36,399 nucleotides of DNA from an uncultured Candidatus Berkelbacteria bacterium (GTDB lineage Bacteria; Patescibacteriota; UBA1384; CAJBMM01), in contig CAJBMM010000002.1 of NCBI GenBank assembly GCA_903954185.1, positions 1 through 36,399 of the forward strand. Reading direction: 5' to 3'. The translations under genes and the position numbers were made by a program. The notes below the pieces were generated by a model. The model had not been told where the DNA came from. It worked only from the letters and a program-made list of their open reading frames with translations, and searched no databases. Every line of letters starts with the position of its first letter. Position 1 is the stretch's first letter. This document shows positions 14,386 through 21,578 of this stretch, one piece after another.

Positions 14386-15297
14386 ATGGACACTAATTAT
14401 CACATGCCTAATATTATTCAAAAGAAATGGCTTTGGTTTGGGCTTTCGGCTGTTTTAATCATACCTGGAATTATTGCTTGGTCTGTTTGGGGTATGAAAG
14501 TTGGTGTAGATTTTAAGAGTGGCTCCGTTATTGAGTACAAAGGATCGACAGAGCTAACTATCGACAAGGTAAAGAATGCGATAGAATCGATTGATTTGCA
14601 AAATAAAATAATTTCAATGACGGGTGATGGGGGATTCGTTTTAAAAACCGATGCCTTGTCTGACGAGCAGCATCAAAATTTAACTAACACAATAAACACA
14701 AATTTACCAGGCACTGTCGAAAAATCATACACCTCTGTGGGCCCAACTATTGGCAAAGACCAAACCTCTAAAGCTGTTTGGCGCGTTATTATTGCCTCGC
14801 TTGCTATCATTTTTTACATTGCGTTTGCATTTCGCAAGGTACCAAAACCAACCAGTTCTTGGAGATTTGGCGTATGTGCCGTAGTTGCATTGCTGCACGA
14901 TTTGCTATTTGTAATGGGCATGTTTGCCATTCTAGGACACTACTATGACTTTGTTGAAGTAGATAGCTTAACCGTTACAGCGTTATTAACTATAATGGGC
15001 TTTTCGGTACATGACACGATTGTTGTTTTTGACCGCATTCGTGAGAATTTGCGCCTTAACCCAGGTGGTAATTTTGAAACTATTGCCAATGCGTCTGTAG
15101 TGCAAACCATCGCCAGATCTTTAAACACATCACTTACCGTATTGATTGTGCTACTAGCATTATTCTTACTTGGGGGCGAAAGCACAAAAGGCTTTACGCT
15201 AGCTTTACTAATTGGTATTACAGTAGGAACGTACTCATCTATATTTAACGCCACGCCGCTATTGGTTGTTTGGCAAAACGCCACTAAAAAGAAATAG
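14386..15297 (+). CDS. secF: SecF, protein translocase subunit
   Basis: 303 residues from an ATG with AAAAGAGAG upstream. It is the partner of SecD. The N-terminal membrane segment (about 16-37) is followed by G-V-D-F-K-S-G-S-V-I-E-Y (about 39-50), the standard SecF motif, a small P4-like region to about 120, then five membrane segments. G-F-S-V-H-D-T-I-V-V-F-D-R-I-R-E-N (about 205-221) is the SecF signature. Start, length and order agree with the family. It ends before a repeat-bearing intergenic region with no evident terminator. Confidence 0.95.
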   Translation: MDTNYHMPNIIQKKWLWFGLSAVLIIPGIIAWSVWGMKVGVDFKSGSVIEYKGSTELTIDKVKNAIESIDLQNKIISMTGDGGFVLKTDALSDEQHQNLTNTINTNLPGTVEKSYTSVGPTIGKDQTSKAVWRVIIASLAIIFYIAFAFRKVPKPTSSWRFGVCAVVALLHDLLFVMGMFAILGHYYDFVEVDSLTVTALLTIMGFSVHDTIVVFDRIRENLRLNPGGNFETIANASVVQTIARSLNTSLTVLIVLLALFLLGGESTKGFTLALLIGITVGTYSSIFNATPLLVVWQNATKKK

Positions 15298-15327
15298 CCG
15301 CTAATTATTAGCTATTTGCTTTTAGCG

Positions 15328-15362
15328 AATTTTCAATTATCAATTAACAATAATCCAATGAT
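15328..15362. repeat. Period-7 tract, AATTTTC type
   Basis: AATTTTC, AATTATC, AATTAAC, AATAATC, CAATGAT follow each other just after secF. The same word family recurs at 19769-19833. Confidence 0.75.
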
Positions 15363-15468
15363 TCAAGTTTATTAAAGGTTCCTAAATACCAATAGTTATT
15401 ATACCTACGCCCATATCGCTCGAGGCGAATAGCCGAGGCAGACAGGAGCGACAAAAAGAATATTCCAA

Positions 15469-15517
15469 AATTCTGTATTCTTCATTCTGCATTTTCCATT
15501 TTGTATTCCTCCAAACC
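15469..15517. repeat. Period-7 tract, TATTCTT/CATTCTG type
   Basis: Seven units, AATTCTG, TATTCTT, CATTCTG, CATTTTC, CATTTTG, TATTCCT, CCAAACC. The -35 box of the 15581 gene (TTGTAT) lies inside the tract and its -10 box just after it. Confidence 0.8.
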
Positions 15518-15528
15518 TGTGCTATAAC
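15501..15528 (+). promoter_or_regulatory. Promoter for the 15581 gene
   Basis: TTGTAT (15501-15506), a 16-base spacer, and TGC-TATAAC (extended -10, box at 15523-15528). Its -35 is made by a period-7 tract. Confidence 0.65.
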
Positions 15529-15580
15529 AAAGCTATCAAAGCAACGCGGGCTTTGACTGCTTTTGGCAAGGGGTGACTGC

Positions 15581-15787
15581 ATGCCTTCAAACAGACCAAC
15601 ATCCTCGATACTGCTTTGGTTGGTGGTAGCGATATTCTTTACGTTTGTTGCGGTAATTTGCATCGGCGTTAAGATAATCTACGACCAAAGCACGCGTACG
15701 GCTGCTTGGGCAGCCAAAAAGGCACCCGTTGTTAATGCCCATAAACAGGTGCCATCGGCTGTTTCGCGTCAAAGCTCAACGCAGTGA
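15581..15787 (+). CDS. Small single-pass membrane protein, unknown
   Basis: 68 residues. The ATG at 15581 is chosen over an in-frame TTG at 15563 because AAGGGGTG lies just before it. One strong membrane helix covers about residues 9-32 (SILLWLVVAIFFTFVAVICI), preceded by a short N-terminus and followed by a basic, then polar, alanine-rich tail of about 35 residues. No family is recognised. The gene has its own promoter and a GC-rich terminator hairpin and is more GC-rich than secF or the minus-strand genes, like other small genes in this window. Confidence 0.7.
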   Translation: MPSNRPTSSILLWLVVAIFFTFVAVICIGVKIIYDQSTRTAAWAAKKAPVVNAHKQVPSAVSRQSSTQ

Positions 15788-15798
15788 GCAAGCAATTT

Positions 15799-15826
15799 GG
15801 GGCGCGCCTTAGGACACACGCGCCCC
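15799..15826 (+). terminator. GC-rich terminator of the 15581 gene
   Basis: GGGGCGCG pairs perfectly with CGCGCCCC around a 12-base loop, followed by a pyrimidine-rich ACTCCTCCTCCTT. The stem is strong and the T-run imperfect. Confidence 0.7.
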
Positions 15827-16317
15827 ACTCCTCCTCCTTAAATTATAATTAATCCTAATAAGCTAAAACCTAGCACCTAATGAATGATTGCCGCGTCGAA
15901 TACTGCCTATGCGCCTTGCAATGACTAATTGCCCCAAAATACACGATACTTACTTTTAAACAATAATTAATCCTCATCACCTAATAGCCTCATCACTTCC
16001 TAAAGTGGGGGAGTGGGCTATGAGAAATGACTAAATATCTAATTTCTAATGACTAATTTTCATTTATAGATAGGGCGGGGGAGGTTAGTCGGATAGATGT
16101 GTAGTTAGGTAGTCTGATAGTAATTTTTATAGCATTTACATAGCCATACATACTCGAGAGATCGTTTGAAGAGTTCACGTAAAGTGAAAGGATTATTAAT
16201 AGATTAATTATATAGAAATTCCAAAACTTTTCACTAATCACTTTTAACTTTAAACTGAAATACTGTGTCGCACAATGAATCTTATACGACACTGTTGAAA
16301 GATATTATTTAGCGCGT
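15827..16317. other. About 490 bases without a supported gene
   Basis: It holds period-7 stretches at 15850-15884 (TAATCCT, AATAAGC, TAAAACC, TAGCACC) and 16028-16069 (TGACTAA, ATATCTA, ATTTCTA, ATGACTA), and a half-copy (15886-15928) of the 34474-34574 element. An imperfect hairpin at 16262-16295 (GTGTCG/CGACAC) could end the minus-strand ATPase message. A 79-codon minus frame at 16053-16292 lacks a ribosome site and is not called. Confidence 0.6.
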
Positions 16318-19300
16318 TTATTGATCGAATGTGTACTGTTCGCCCTCTTTAAGCTCACTTCCGTCTACTTTGTTGCTCTTGGGTAATGTTTCATCATCTT
16401 CGTTGCTATCTGCATCTGTTGCTTTACTTGCCATCACTCGATCAATTATGCTATTCGAACCACTATTTGTATTACTACTAATACTATCATCGATTCTGGG
16501 GCTTTCTGGGGGTTTTTGTGCTCCGGATGAGCTCAAAACTATACTCTTCTCCGCAATTTTATCATCGGAGGGGAGTGCCAAAGCGTGATTTTGCTCAAAT
16601 TGAGCTTGTTTAATAATGCTATGATCGGCTTTATCACTAACAGTTAATTCTTGTTTATTTTGATTATTATGAGAAATTGCGCCAACTGGGCCTAAACCTG
16701 GCTTCGGTTCAGAATTACCAGCATTTTTAGTAGAATAACTTCCTTGCGTGGTCTCCCCCAAGTTTGTCCCCTGCTGATTGTCAATTTTTTCTTTTATGCT
16801 CTCCCCTGCCTTATCTTTACTATCAAAGTTTTGCAAAACCAAATTGGTCTGGTCATCTTCGGATTCATATTTACTTTCTTTATTAGTGTCGGACAATATA
16901 TTATCAGACTGCCCTTCTACTTGAGAGTTATACCCACTAGCACTAGTCGCAGATTTTAAATGCTCTATCTTCTTAACAATAAACTTTTGCCTCTTCTTCT
17001 CTTCTTCTTCCATCACCTGCTCTAATGGATACCCTTCCCACCAGCGCACTCCCCCTTTTGTGTCTATCTCTTTATAGTAAATGCCTTCGACAATATTTTC
17101 GGGCTTAATTTTTATTGATGGTAATTCAATTCCTTTATCAGCAATTGCTGCCAAATTCATCGGTAGTGGATCTTTTCGCACTTCTCCAATTTTAGACCAT
17201 TGTTCAATATCATATTCAACTTCTACCCTAGGTCGCGAATACTTTTGTCGCGATAGATTGATAATTTCTTCGGTATAATCTTCATTTGCTTTTATTGGCG
17301 GTAAAGAGCTTGCAGAAAAAGCTGGGCTGGTTGTTCCGTCTATTGATAACTTTAGATAAATTTTATGAATATCTTGATTTACCATATCTGTTTCCGAAAA
17401 TACTGGTTCGTATTCTTTCACTAATGCCGATGCATCTGCAGCACCAACCCTAAAACTAATCATTGTTCCAACATTTCCAAACACGGCGTCTCGCACTTCT
17501 TCAGAAACCTGAGCAATATATTGATTTGCCATAGTTAAGCTTAAATGATATTTTCTGGCTTCGGATAATATGGTGGCAAAACTGCGCGTGGCAAAGTTTT
17601 GAAATTCGTCGACGTAGAAGTAACAATCGGTGCGCTTTTCTGCAGCAATATCGGCGCGACTCATTGCCGAAAGTTGAACCTTGGTAACTAACATCGCACC
17701 AAGCATCGCCGAATTATCCTCACCAATTTTGCCTCGTGATAAATTGATAAGTAAAATTTTACCCTCGTCCATTATTTTTCTAATATCGAAAGTCGATTTT
17801 TCTTGCGATACAATATTTCGAATGGTAGATGCGGCTAAAAACTGCCCGACTTTATTTAAAATTGGCGCAACTGCTTCTGAAGCAAACTTTTGATCCCAGC
17901 TGGCAAACTCATTCTCCCAAAAATCGCGTATAACAGGATCTTTTACTTCTTTTACTACCAAATCTCTAAGTTTTTTATCGGTTAACATTCTAGGGATTGA
18001 AAGCATAGTTGAACCAGGATAATCTAAAAGCGCTAAAACTGTATTCCGCAAAATATGCTCTAATCTTGGGCCCCATGAATTACTAAACATTTTTTCGAAT
18101 ATTCCTACAAATCCAGAAGCAATAATACCTTTTAGGTCATCATCAATTTTCTCGAGTAAATTAAACCCAACAGGGTTTTGTTTGTCTGAAGGATCAAATA
18201 CAATCACATCGTCTACCCGCTCTTTGGGCACACAGGCAATAATATGCTCAAATAACTCACCATGCGGATCGACTAAAATCACTCCCCTACCCTCACGGAT
18301 ATCGTCGATAATCATATTTTCCATCAAAGTACTTTTACCCGTGCCAGATTTACCAATAATATAAACGTGACGAGCGCGATCTTTTGTTGTAATGCCAAAA
18401 TCTTTTTCAACATTCCTAAAGTTTGTCTTGCCCAAGACAGTCATCATGTTTGCAGGCATAGATTCTGAAAGTGGTAAGTTGCTTGGCGGTTCACCTTTTT
18501 TAGCATTTGTCCAAACAATATTTGGTGTTTCGACGGTTTCGTTTGGTAAATGATAAAGCGAAGCCAATTCTTCTATGTTAAAAATTGCCGCAGGCTTTTT
18601 AAAATTGCGCGCTGCATAATCGTTCCAAAAGTCGTGATTATCGGCTAAAGATTGGGCGGCAACAAAACTATTTAAGTTAGTAGTATTAAATTGTTTAAAT
18701 GCCCCCACCACGCCGCTTGCCTTAGATTGAGCGGCATACAAATCTTTTCCAACAGACATAATACGAATGTTAGCTTCGTACCCTAACTTGGTTATCTTTT
18801 CTTCAATGCCCTTTAAGGCACTTTCTACTGGGCTAGAAAGTTTTGGAGCTTCTTTATCCTTCTTTTCGTCTTTTTTATCGCTAGGAGCACTTGATCCTGT
18901 TTGCACCGCTTCTTTTGCTGTATGATAAACAATTGTCGCAGCCTCTTTGGCAATTCCAGCCGGAATAGAAATTTGTTTTGGACTACCCTTTTTAATCTTT
19001 TCTACAAGCTCTATCCCCGCCTTTTGCCATTCGTCGCCTAAAGGACGCATCACTAATTGAATCCACACTTGTTCATTATCATTCAGTTTAGCCAATGCAG
19101 ATGTAATACCCGCCAACGGATCTACAGTAAAATTTAAAAATGTTTTAATCGGATAAACGTCTTCTTTTGTCATACGCAACTCAACGCCAACCATATGATC
19201 TGAATCTAAATCTACATCTCGGGTATAATCTTCTACTTCTTTAATTTCTACTGATGGATACTGAGCATATATTTGGCTTTCAACGTAATCTTTAAGATGC

Positions 19301-19605
19301 TCTGGTAAATACACGTAAAATCGAATGCTGTTACCCTTTGCCATAATCTCAAAACTAATATGCTCTTGAAACTCTGCGTTGGCTTGAAATATTCCGTGAA
19401 TAGACGCAAACATTTGCTCGGCGGCTAAAGGTGTTTTCTCATTTAATCTAGGCACTTGAATAGTAATAAGTACGTTATTACGCCCAGCTAGCCACGTAGT
19501 GTGACGAATGTTATGTTGGTTTTTTTCCCAAAAATTAAGCCACCTGGTTATTGCTAACCAAGCCAAAACAATTACAATTAATACTAAAAAGATGTATATA
19601 AACAT
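16318..19605 (-). CDS. Membrane-anchored VirD4/TraG-like (HerA-FtsK class) ATPase with a long disordered tail
   Basis: 1,095 residues. One N-terminal membrane helix (about 2-24) is followed by an alpha/beta region to about 400 with a charged linker (KKDEKKDKEAP near 240). The ATPase has Walker A G-K-S-G-T-G-K-S-T (about 417-425), Walker B-like I-L-V-D-P-H-G-E (about 443-450), and a second acidic motif Y-V-D-E-F-Q-N-F-A-T (about 665-674), the TraG/TraD-type D-E-F-Q-N. This class moves DNA or couples substrates to a membrane channel. The last 230 residues are low-complexity, rich in S, N, Q, D and E. It is a paralogue of the 21579 gene. A tentative extended -10 (TGC-TAATAT) lies 17 bases before the ATG. 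No relaxase is nearby, so a conjugative role is not shown. Confidence 0.9.
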   Translation of the reverse strand: MFIYIFLVLIVIVLAWLAITRWLNFWEKNQHNIRHTTWLAGRNNVLITIQVPRLNEKTPLAAEQMFASIHGIFQANAEFQEHISFEIMAKGNSIRFYVYLPEHLKDYVESQIYAQYPSVEIKEVEDYTRDVDLDSDHMVGVELRMTKEDVYPIKTFLNFTVDPLAGITSALAKLNDNEQVWIQLVMRPLGDEWQKAGIELVEKIKKGSPKQISIPAGIAKEAATIVYHTAKEAVQTGSSAPSDKKDEKKDKEAPKLSSPVESALKGIEEKITKLGYEANIRIMSVGKDLYAAQSKASGVVGAFKQFNTTNLNSFVAAQSLADNHDFWNDYAARNFKKPAAIFNIEELASLYHLPNETVETPNIVWTNAKKGEPPSNLPLSESMPANMMTVLGKTNFRNVEKDFGITTKDRARHVYIIGKSGTGKSTLMENMIIDDIREGRGVILVDPHGELFEHIIACVPKERVDDVIVFDPSDKQNPVGFNLLEKIDDDLKGIIASGFVGIFEKMFSNSWGPRLEHILRNTVLALLDYPGSTMLSIPRMLTDKKLRDLVVKEVKDPVIRDFWENEFASWDQKFASEAVAPILNKVGQFLAASTIRNIVSQEKSTFDIRKIMDEGKILLINLSRGKIGEDNSAMLGAMLVTKVQLSAMSRADIAAEKRTDCYFYVDEFQNFATRSFATILSEARKYHLSLTMANQYIAQVSEEVRDAVFGNVGTMISFRVGAADASALVKEYEPVFSETDMVNQDIHKIYLKLSIDGTTSPAFSASSLPPIKANEDYTEEIINLSRQKYSRPRVEVEYDIEQWSKIGEVRKDPLPMNLAAIADKGIELPSIKIKPENIVEGIYYKEIDTKGGVRWWEGYPLEQVMEEEEKKRQKFIVKKIEHLKSATSASGYNSQVEGQSDNILSDTNKESKYESEDDQTNLVLQNFDSKDKAGESIKEKIDNQQGTNLGETTQGSYSTKNAGNSEPKPGLGPVGAISHNNQNKQELTVSDKADHSIIKQAQFEQNHALALPSDDKIAEKSIVLSSSGAQKPPESPRIDDSISSNTNSGSNSIIDRVMASKATDADSNEDDETLPKSNKVDGSELKEGEQYTFDQ

Positions 19606-19622
19606 GTTATTTCACTATTTAT

Positions 19623-19631
19623 ATATTAGCA
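19623..19631 (-). promoter_or_regulatory. Possible extended -10 for the 16318-19605 ATPase gene
   Basis: On the minus strand TGC-TAATAT stands 17 bases before the start codon. No good -35 box is seen, and no ribosome site follows. Confidence 0.35.
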
Positions 19632-19768
19632 CAATATTTACAAATTAATCCAAAAACCAAACTTTTAAGCAACAATAATATTGTCATCCTGACACCCTGA
19701 GCCTACCAAAGGACGAAGGATCTTTTTTCAGATACTAGGGGTTATTTATTAGGTTCTAGCTTTTGGTG

Positions 19769-19833
19769 AATTTTCAATTAACAATTTTCAATTTTCAATC
19801 AATTATCAATATTCAATAATTCAAAGTTCACTG
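19769..19833. repeat. Period-7 tract, AATTTTC type
   Basis: Four clean units AATTTTC, AATTAAC, AATTTTC, AATTTTC are followed by units with 1-4 extra bases (AATCAATTATC, AATATTC, AATAATTC, AAAGTTC), as if the period slipped. Confidence 0.75.
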
Positions 19834-19883
19834 CTGTGCCCTCCGTAGCTCTGAGCGCAGGACGGAAGCTTGGTTCCATTGGC

Positions 19884-20016
19884 CACACCAAAGTGTGTTC
19901 TACAAGTTCACCTGTAGCACAAGCTTCAGCTTGGTTCTAGCCAGACTAAAGTCTGCTCTACGAGCTTTTTTCGAGAACAAGCTTTAGCTTGGCAATTCAT
20001 AACAGACTAAAGTCTG
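19884..20016. repeat. TTTA-centred palindrome cluster, locus B
   Basis: Five 14-base palindromes: CACAC-CAAA-GTGTG (19884-19897), CAAGC-TTCA-GCTTG (19920-19933), CAGAC-TAAA-GTCTG (19942-19955), CAAGC-TTTA-GCTTG (19978-19991), CAGAC-TAAA-GTCTG (20003-20016). Arms differ between units but always pair. Confidence 0.85.
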
Positions 20017-20092
20017 TGCTACCGAAGAACACGCTTTCATCCTTCGGCTGTAGTTGCTTGTAAAACTAGCAGCCATAACTTTTCACAGCTAA

Positions 20093-21229
20093 CTACCTTG
20101 CTTCAGTGGCTTTGAGTACAGCTTTTACTTCTTTTGTAACACTGCTTTTATCAATCTCGTTTAGTGAATATAGCTTTCGGCCAACCTTAATAAACTGAGG
20201 TTTAATTTGCAAATTAATAATAATGGTATTCTTTTTAACCTGTCTACTTTTTAGCACTTCTTCTACAATTTCATCGGTAGTCATTGGGCGTTTTGCCTTT
20301 TTTAGTACATCTTCTATTACCTCTTCAACGGTGCCTGGTGCATATCCCCACTGAGTAAGTGCATAAATTCCACGGCCAACCAGTACAAATCTATTATCGG
20401 CGATAAGCTCATTATGAACCGTTGGTTGTACAATCTTTTTGCCATCAAAGCTGCTTCCACCTATTCGCTTCGCAATTTCTGTAAAGTGAAGTGGTTTGCC
20501 AGATTCGTTTAAAATATAATAAATTTTGTCTCGAACATTTTTGGGGTTAACCGTTGGCCATGTTGACAAGCCATATTTGTGATCGGTAGTTTCGATGATA
20601 TCTTTTGATAAAGAAATAATGTGTTTCAAAAACGTTTGTGGAAACTTATGTAAATCTTCGCTGTTATCCCACAATAATTCAAATTCTACTACGCTTCCTG
20701 TTTCTTGAATTATTTCTAAAAGTTTTTGCAAAGACTGATCTATAGTGCTTTTACTAACAACTTTTAGCACCCAGCCAGCACGCATAGTTTTTGATTCTTT
20801 AATTTCGATTAAATCTTTAGTTAAACGTAAAAATAAGCGTAATGAATTAACATCTGCAGTACTTCTGTGCTCGGCTGGCAGTAATATAGTCACTAAACCA
20901 TTTTCTGAAATTACGCCACCCTCTTTATCTATACTAGAAATGACAACTTGAGTTTCTGAACGATATTTTTCGTGCAATTTGTCGGAAAGTTTATTCATTA
21001 CATCGCGTTCAATTTGTCTAATTCTTTCGCGCGAAAGATGAAATTTATCGCCAATAGAAGAAAGTGTTACTTTTTTATCTAACCCTAAACCAGCACGAGA
21101 TGATATAACTGTTCGTGCTTTTTCTTCTAATCCAGAAACTAAATCTCTCATTATCTCAGAAGGATTAAAGTTGGCTTTTATTTTTTCAGCATCGTGCTCA
21201 AGAATAGACTGTAGAAGTGAATTACTCAA
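20093..21229 (-). CDS. Sigma-70 region 4 protein with HARE-type winged-helix domains, likely transcription regulator
   Basis: 378 residues from a TTG at 21229. This start is chosen because AAAGGAG lies just upstream; the longer frame to 21286 would run into the promoter at 21272-21300. Residues about 50-85 read T-L-S-S-I-G-D-K-F-H-L-S-R-E-R-I-R-Q-I-E-R, the classic sigma-70 region 4 helix-turn-helix that reads -35 boxes. Region 2 (the -10 reader) is absent. About 225-290 (VRDKIYYILNESGKPLHFTEIAKRI ... LVGRGIYAL) and 300-360 (VEEVIEDVLKKAKRPMTTDEIVEEV ... VGRKLYSL) are tandem HARE-HTH repeats as in RNA polymerase delta. It may bind promoters or polymerase rather than act as a full sigma factor. 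It sits between the two ATPase genes with its own promoter. Confidence 0.82.
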   Translation of the reverse strand: MSNSLLQSILEHDAEKIKANFNPSEIMRDLVSGLEEKARTVISSRAGLGLDKKVTLSSIGDKFHLSRERIRQIERDVMNKLSDKLHEKYRSETQVVISSIDKEGGVISENGLVTILLPAEHRSTADVNSLRLFLRLTKDLIEIKESKTMRAGWVLKVVSKSTIDQSLQKLLEIIQETGSVVEFELLWDNSEDLHKFPQTFLKHIISLSKDIIETTDHKYGLSTWPTVNPKNVRDKIYYILNESGKPLHFTEIAKRIGGSSFDGKKIVQPTVHNELIADNRFVLVGRGIYALTQWGYAPGTVEEVIEDVLKKAKRPMTTDEIVEEVLKSRQVKKNTIIINLQIKPQFIKVGRKLYSLNEIDKSSVTKEVKAVLKATEAR

Positions 21230-21271
21230 GGCACTCCTTTCTTTATTACACCCCAAATTTATTACGTAATG

Positions 21272-21300
21272 ATTATACCATGTCAAGACAATTAAATCAA
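21272..21300 (-). promoter_or_regulatory. Strong promoter of the sigma-4/HARE gene
   Basis: On the minus strand TTGATT (21295-21300), a 17-base spacer and TATAAT (21272-21277), with a TG one base before the -10. The leader is about 35 bases and includes AAAGGAG before the TTG start. This is the best promoter match in the window. Confidence 0.8.
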
Positions 21301-21416
21301 CACATTAAATCGAATAAATAGGGATAGTAAATTAGTCGAGTAAGAGAAAATAGTAACGGAAATTTAAAATTAGAAATTAGAAGAATGGTAGATTCTCTAG
21401 AGCAGGAAATGTAGAA

Positions 21417-21512
21417 CAGGTTTTAACCTGGCCAGAACCAAGCTAAAGCTTGTGCTCCAGAAAGCTCGATCAACAGAATTTAATCTAGCAATAGGAACCA
21501 CACTAAAGCGTG
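21417..21512. repeat. TTTA-centred palindrome cluster, locus C
   Basis: CAGGTT-TT-AACCTG (21417-21430), CAAGC-TAAA-GCTTG (21439-21452) and CACAC-TAAA-GCGTG (21499-21512, one arm mismatch). Flanking words (CCAGAAC, TGTGCTCC, GGAAC) match locus A. Confidence 0.8.
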
Positions 21513-21578
21513 TTCAAAGTTAGCTTTTCGCTTTGCACTTGCCTGCCGCCTGCCCCCCCCTGTAAGCTGCCACACCCC

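Larger units (their letters stand above)
19632..20092. other. Intergenic repeat region between the ATPase and the sigma-4/HARE gene
   Basis: No gene seen. It holds a copy of the GATCCTTCGTCC repeat (about 19682-19724, reverse orientation to 3666-3726), a long period-7 tract at 19769-19833 (AATTTTC, AATTAAC, AATTTTC, AATTTTC), the 16-base match to 12101-12116 at 19842-19857, and the largest cluster of TTTA-centred palindromes at 19884-20016. Confidence 0.75.
21230..21578. other. 349-base intergenic region, promoter and repeats
   Basis: No gene seen. Besides the promoter for the minus-strand gene it holds a period-7 stretch at 21359-21386 (GAAATTT, AAAATTA, GAAATTA, GAAGAAT), TTTA-centred palindromes at 21417-21512 and a C-rich period-7 stretch at 21531-21579 (CTTTGCA, CTTGCCT, GCCGCCT, GCCCCCC) that reaches the 3' end of the upstream ATPase gene. 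Confidence 0.7.

Noticed and set aside
16053-16292. 79-codon minus-strand frame after the ATPase gene
   Set aside because: No ribosome site, GTG start inside an imperfect hairpin, low-complexity I/L/N/S composition, and it overlaps a period-7 tract.
21230-21286. Extension of the sigma-4/HARE protein
   Set aside because: It overlaps a near-consensus promoter, and a TTG start with AAAGGAG fits at 21229.
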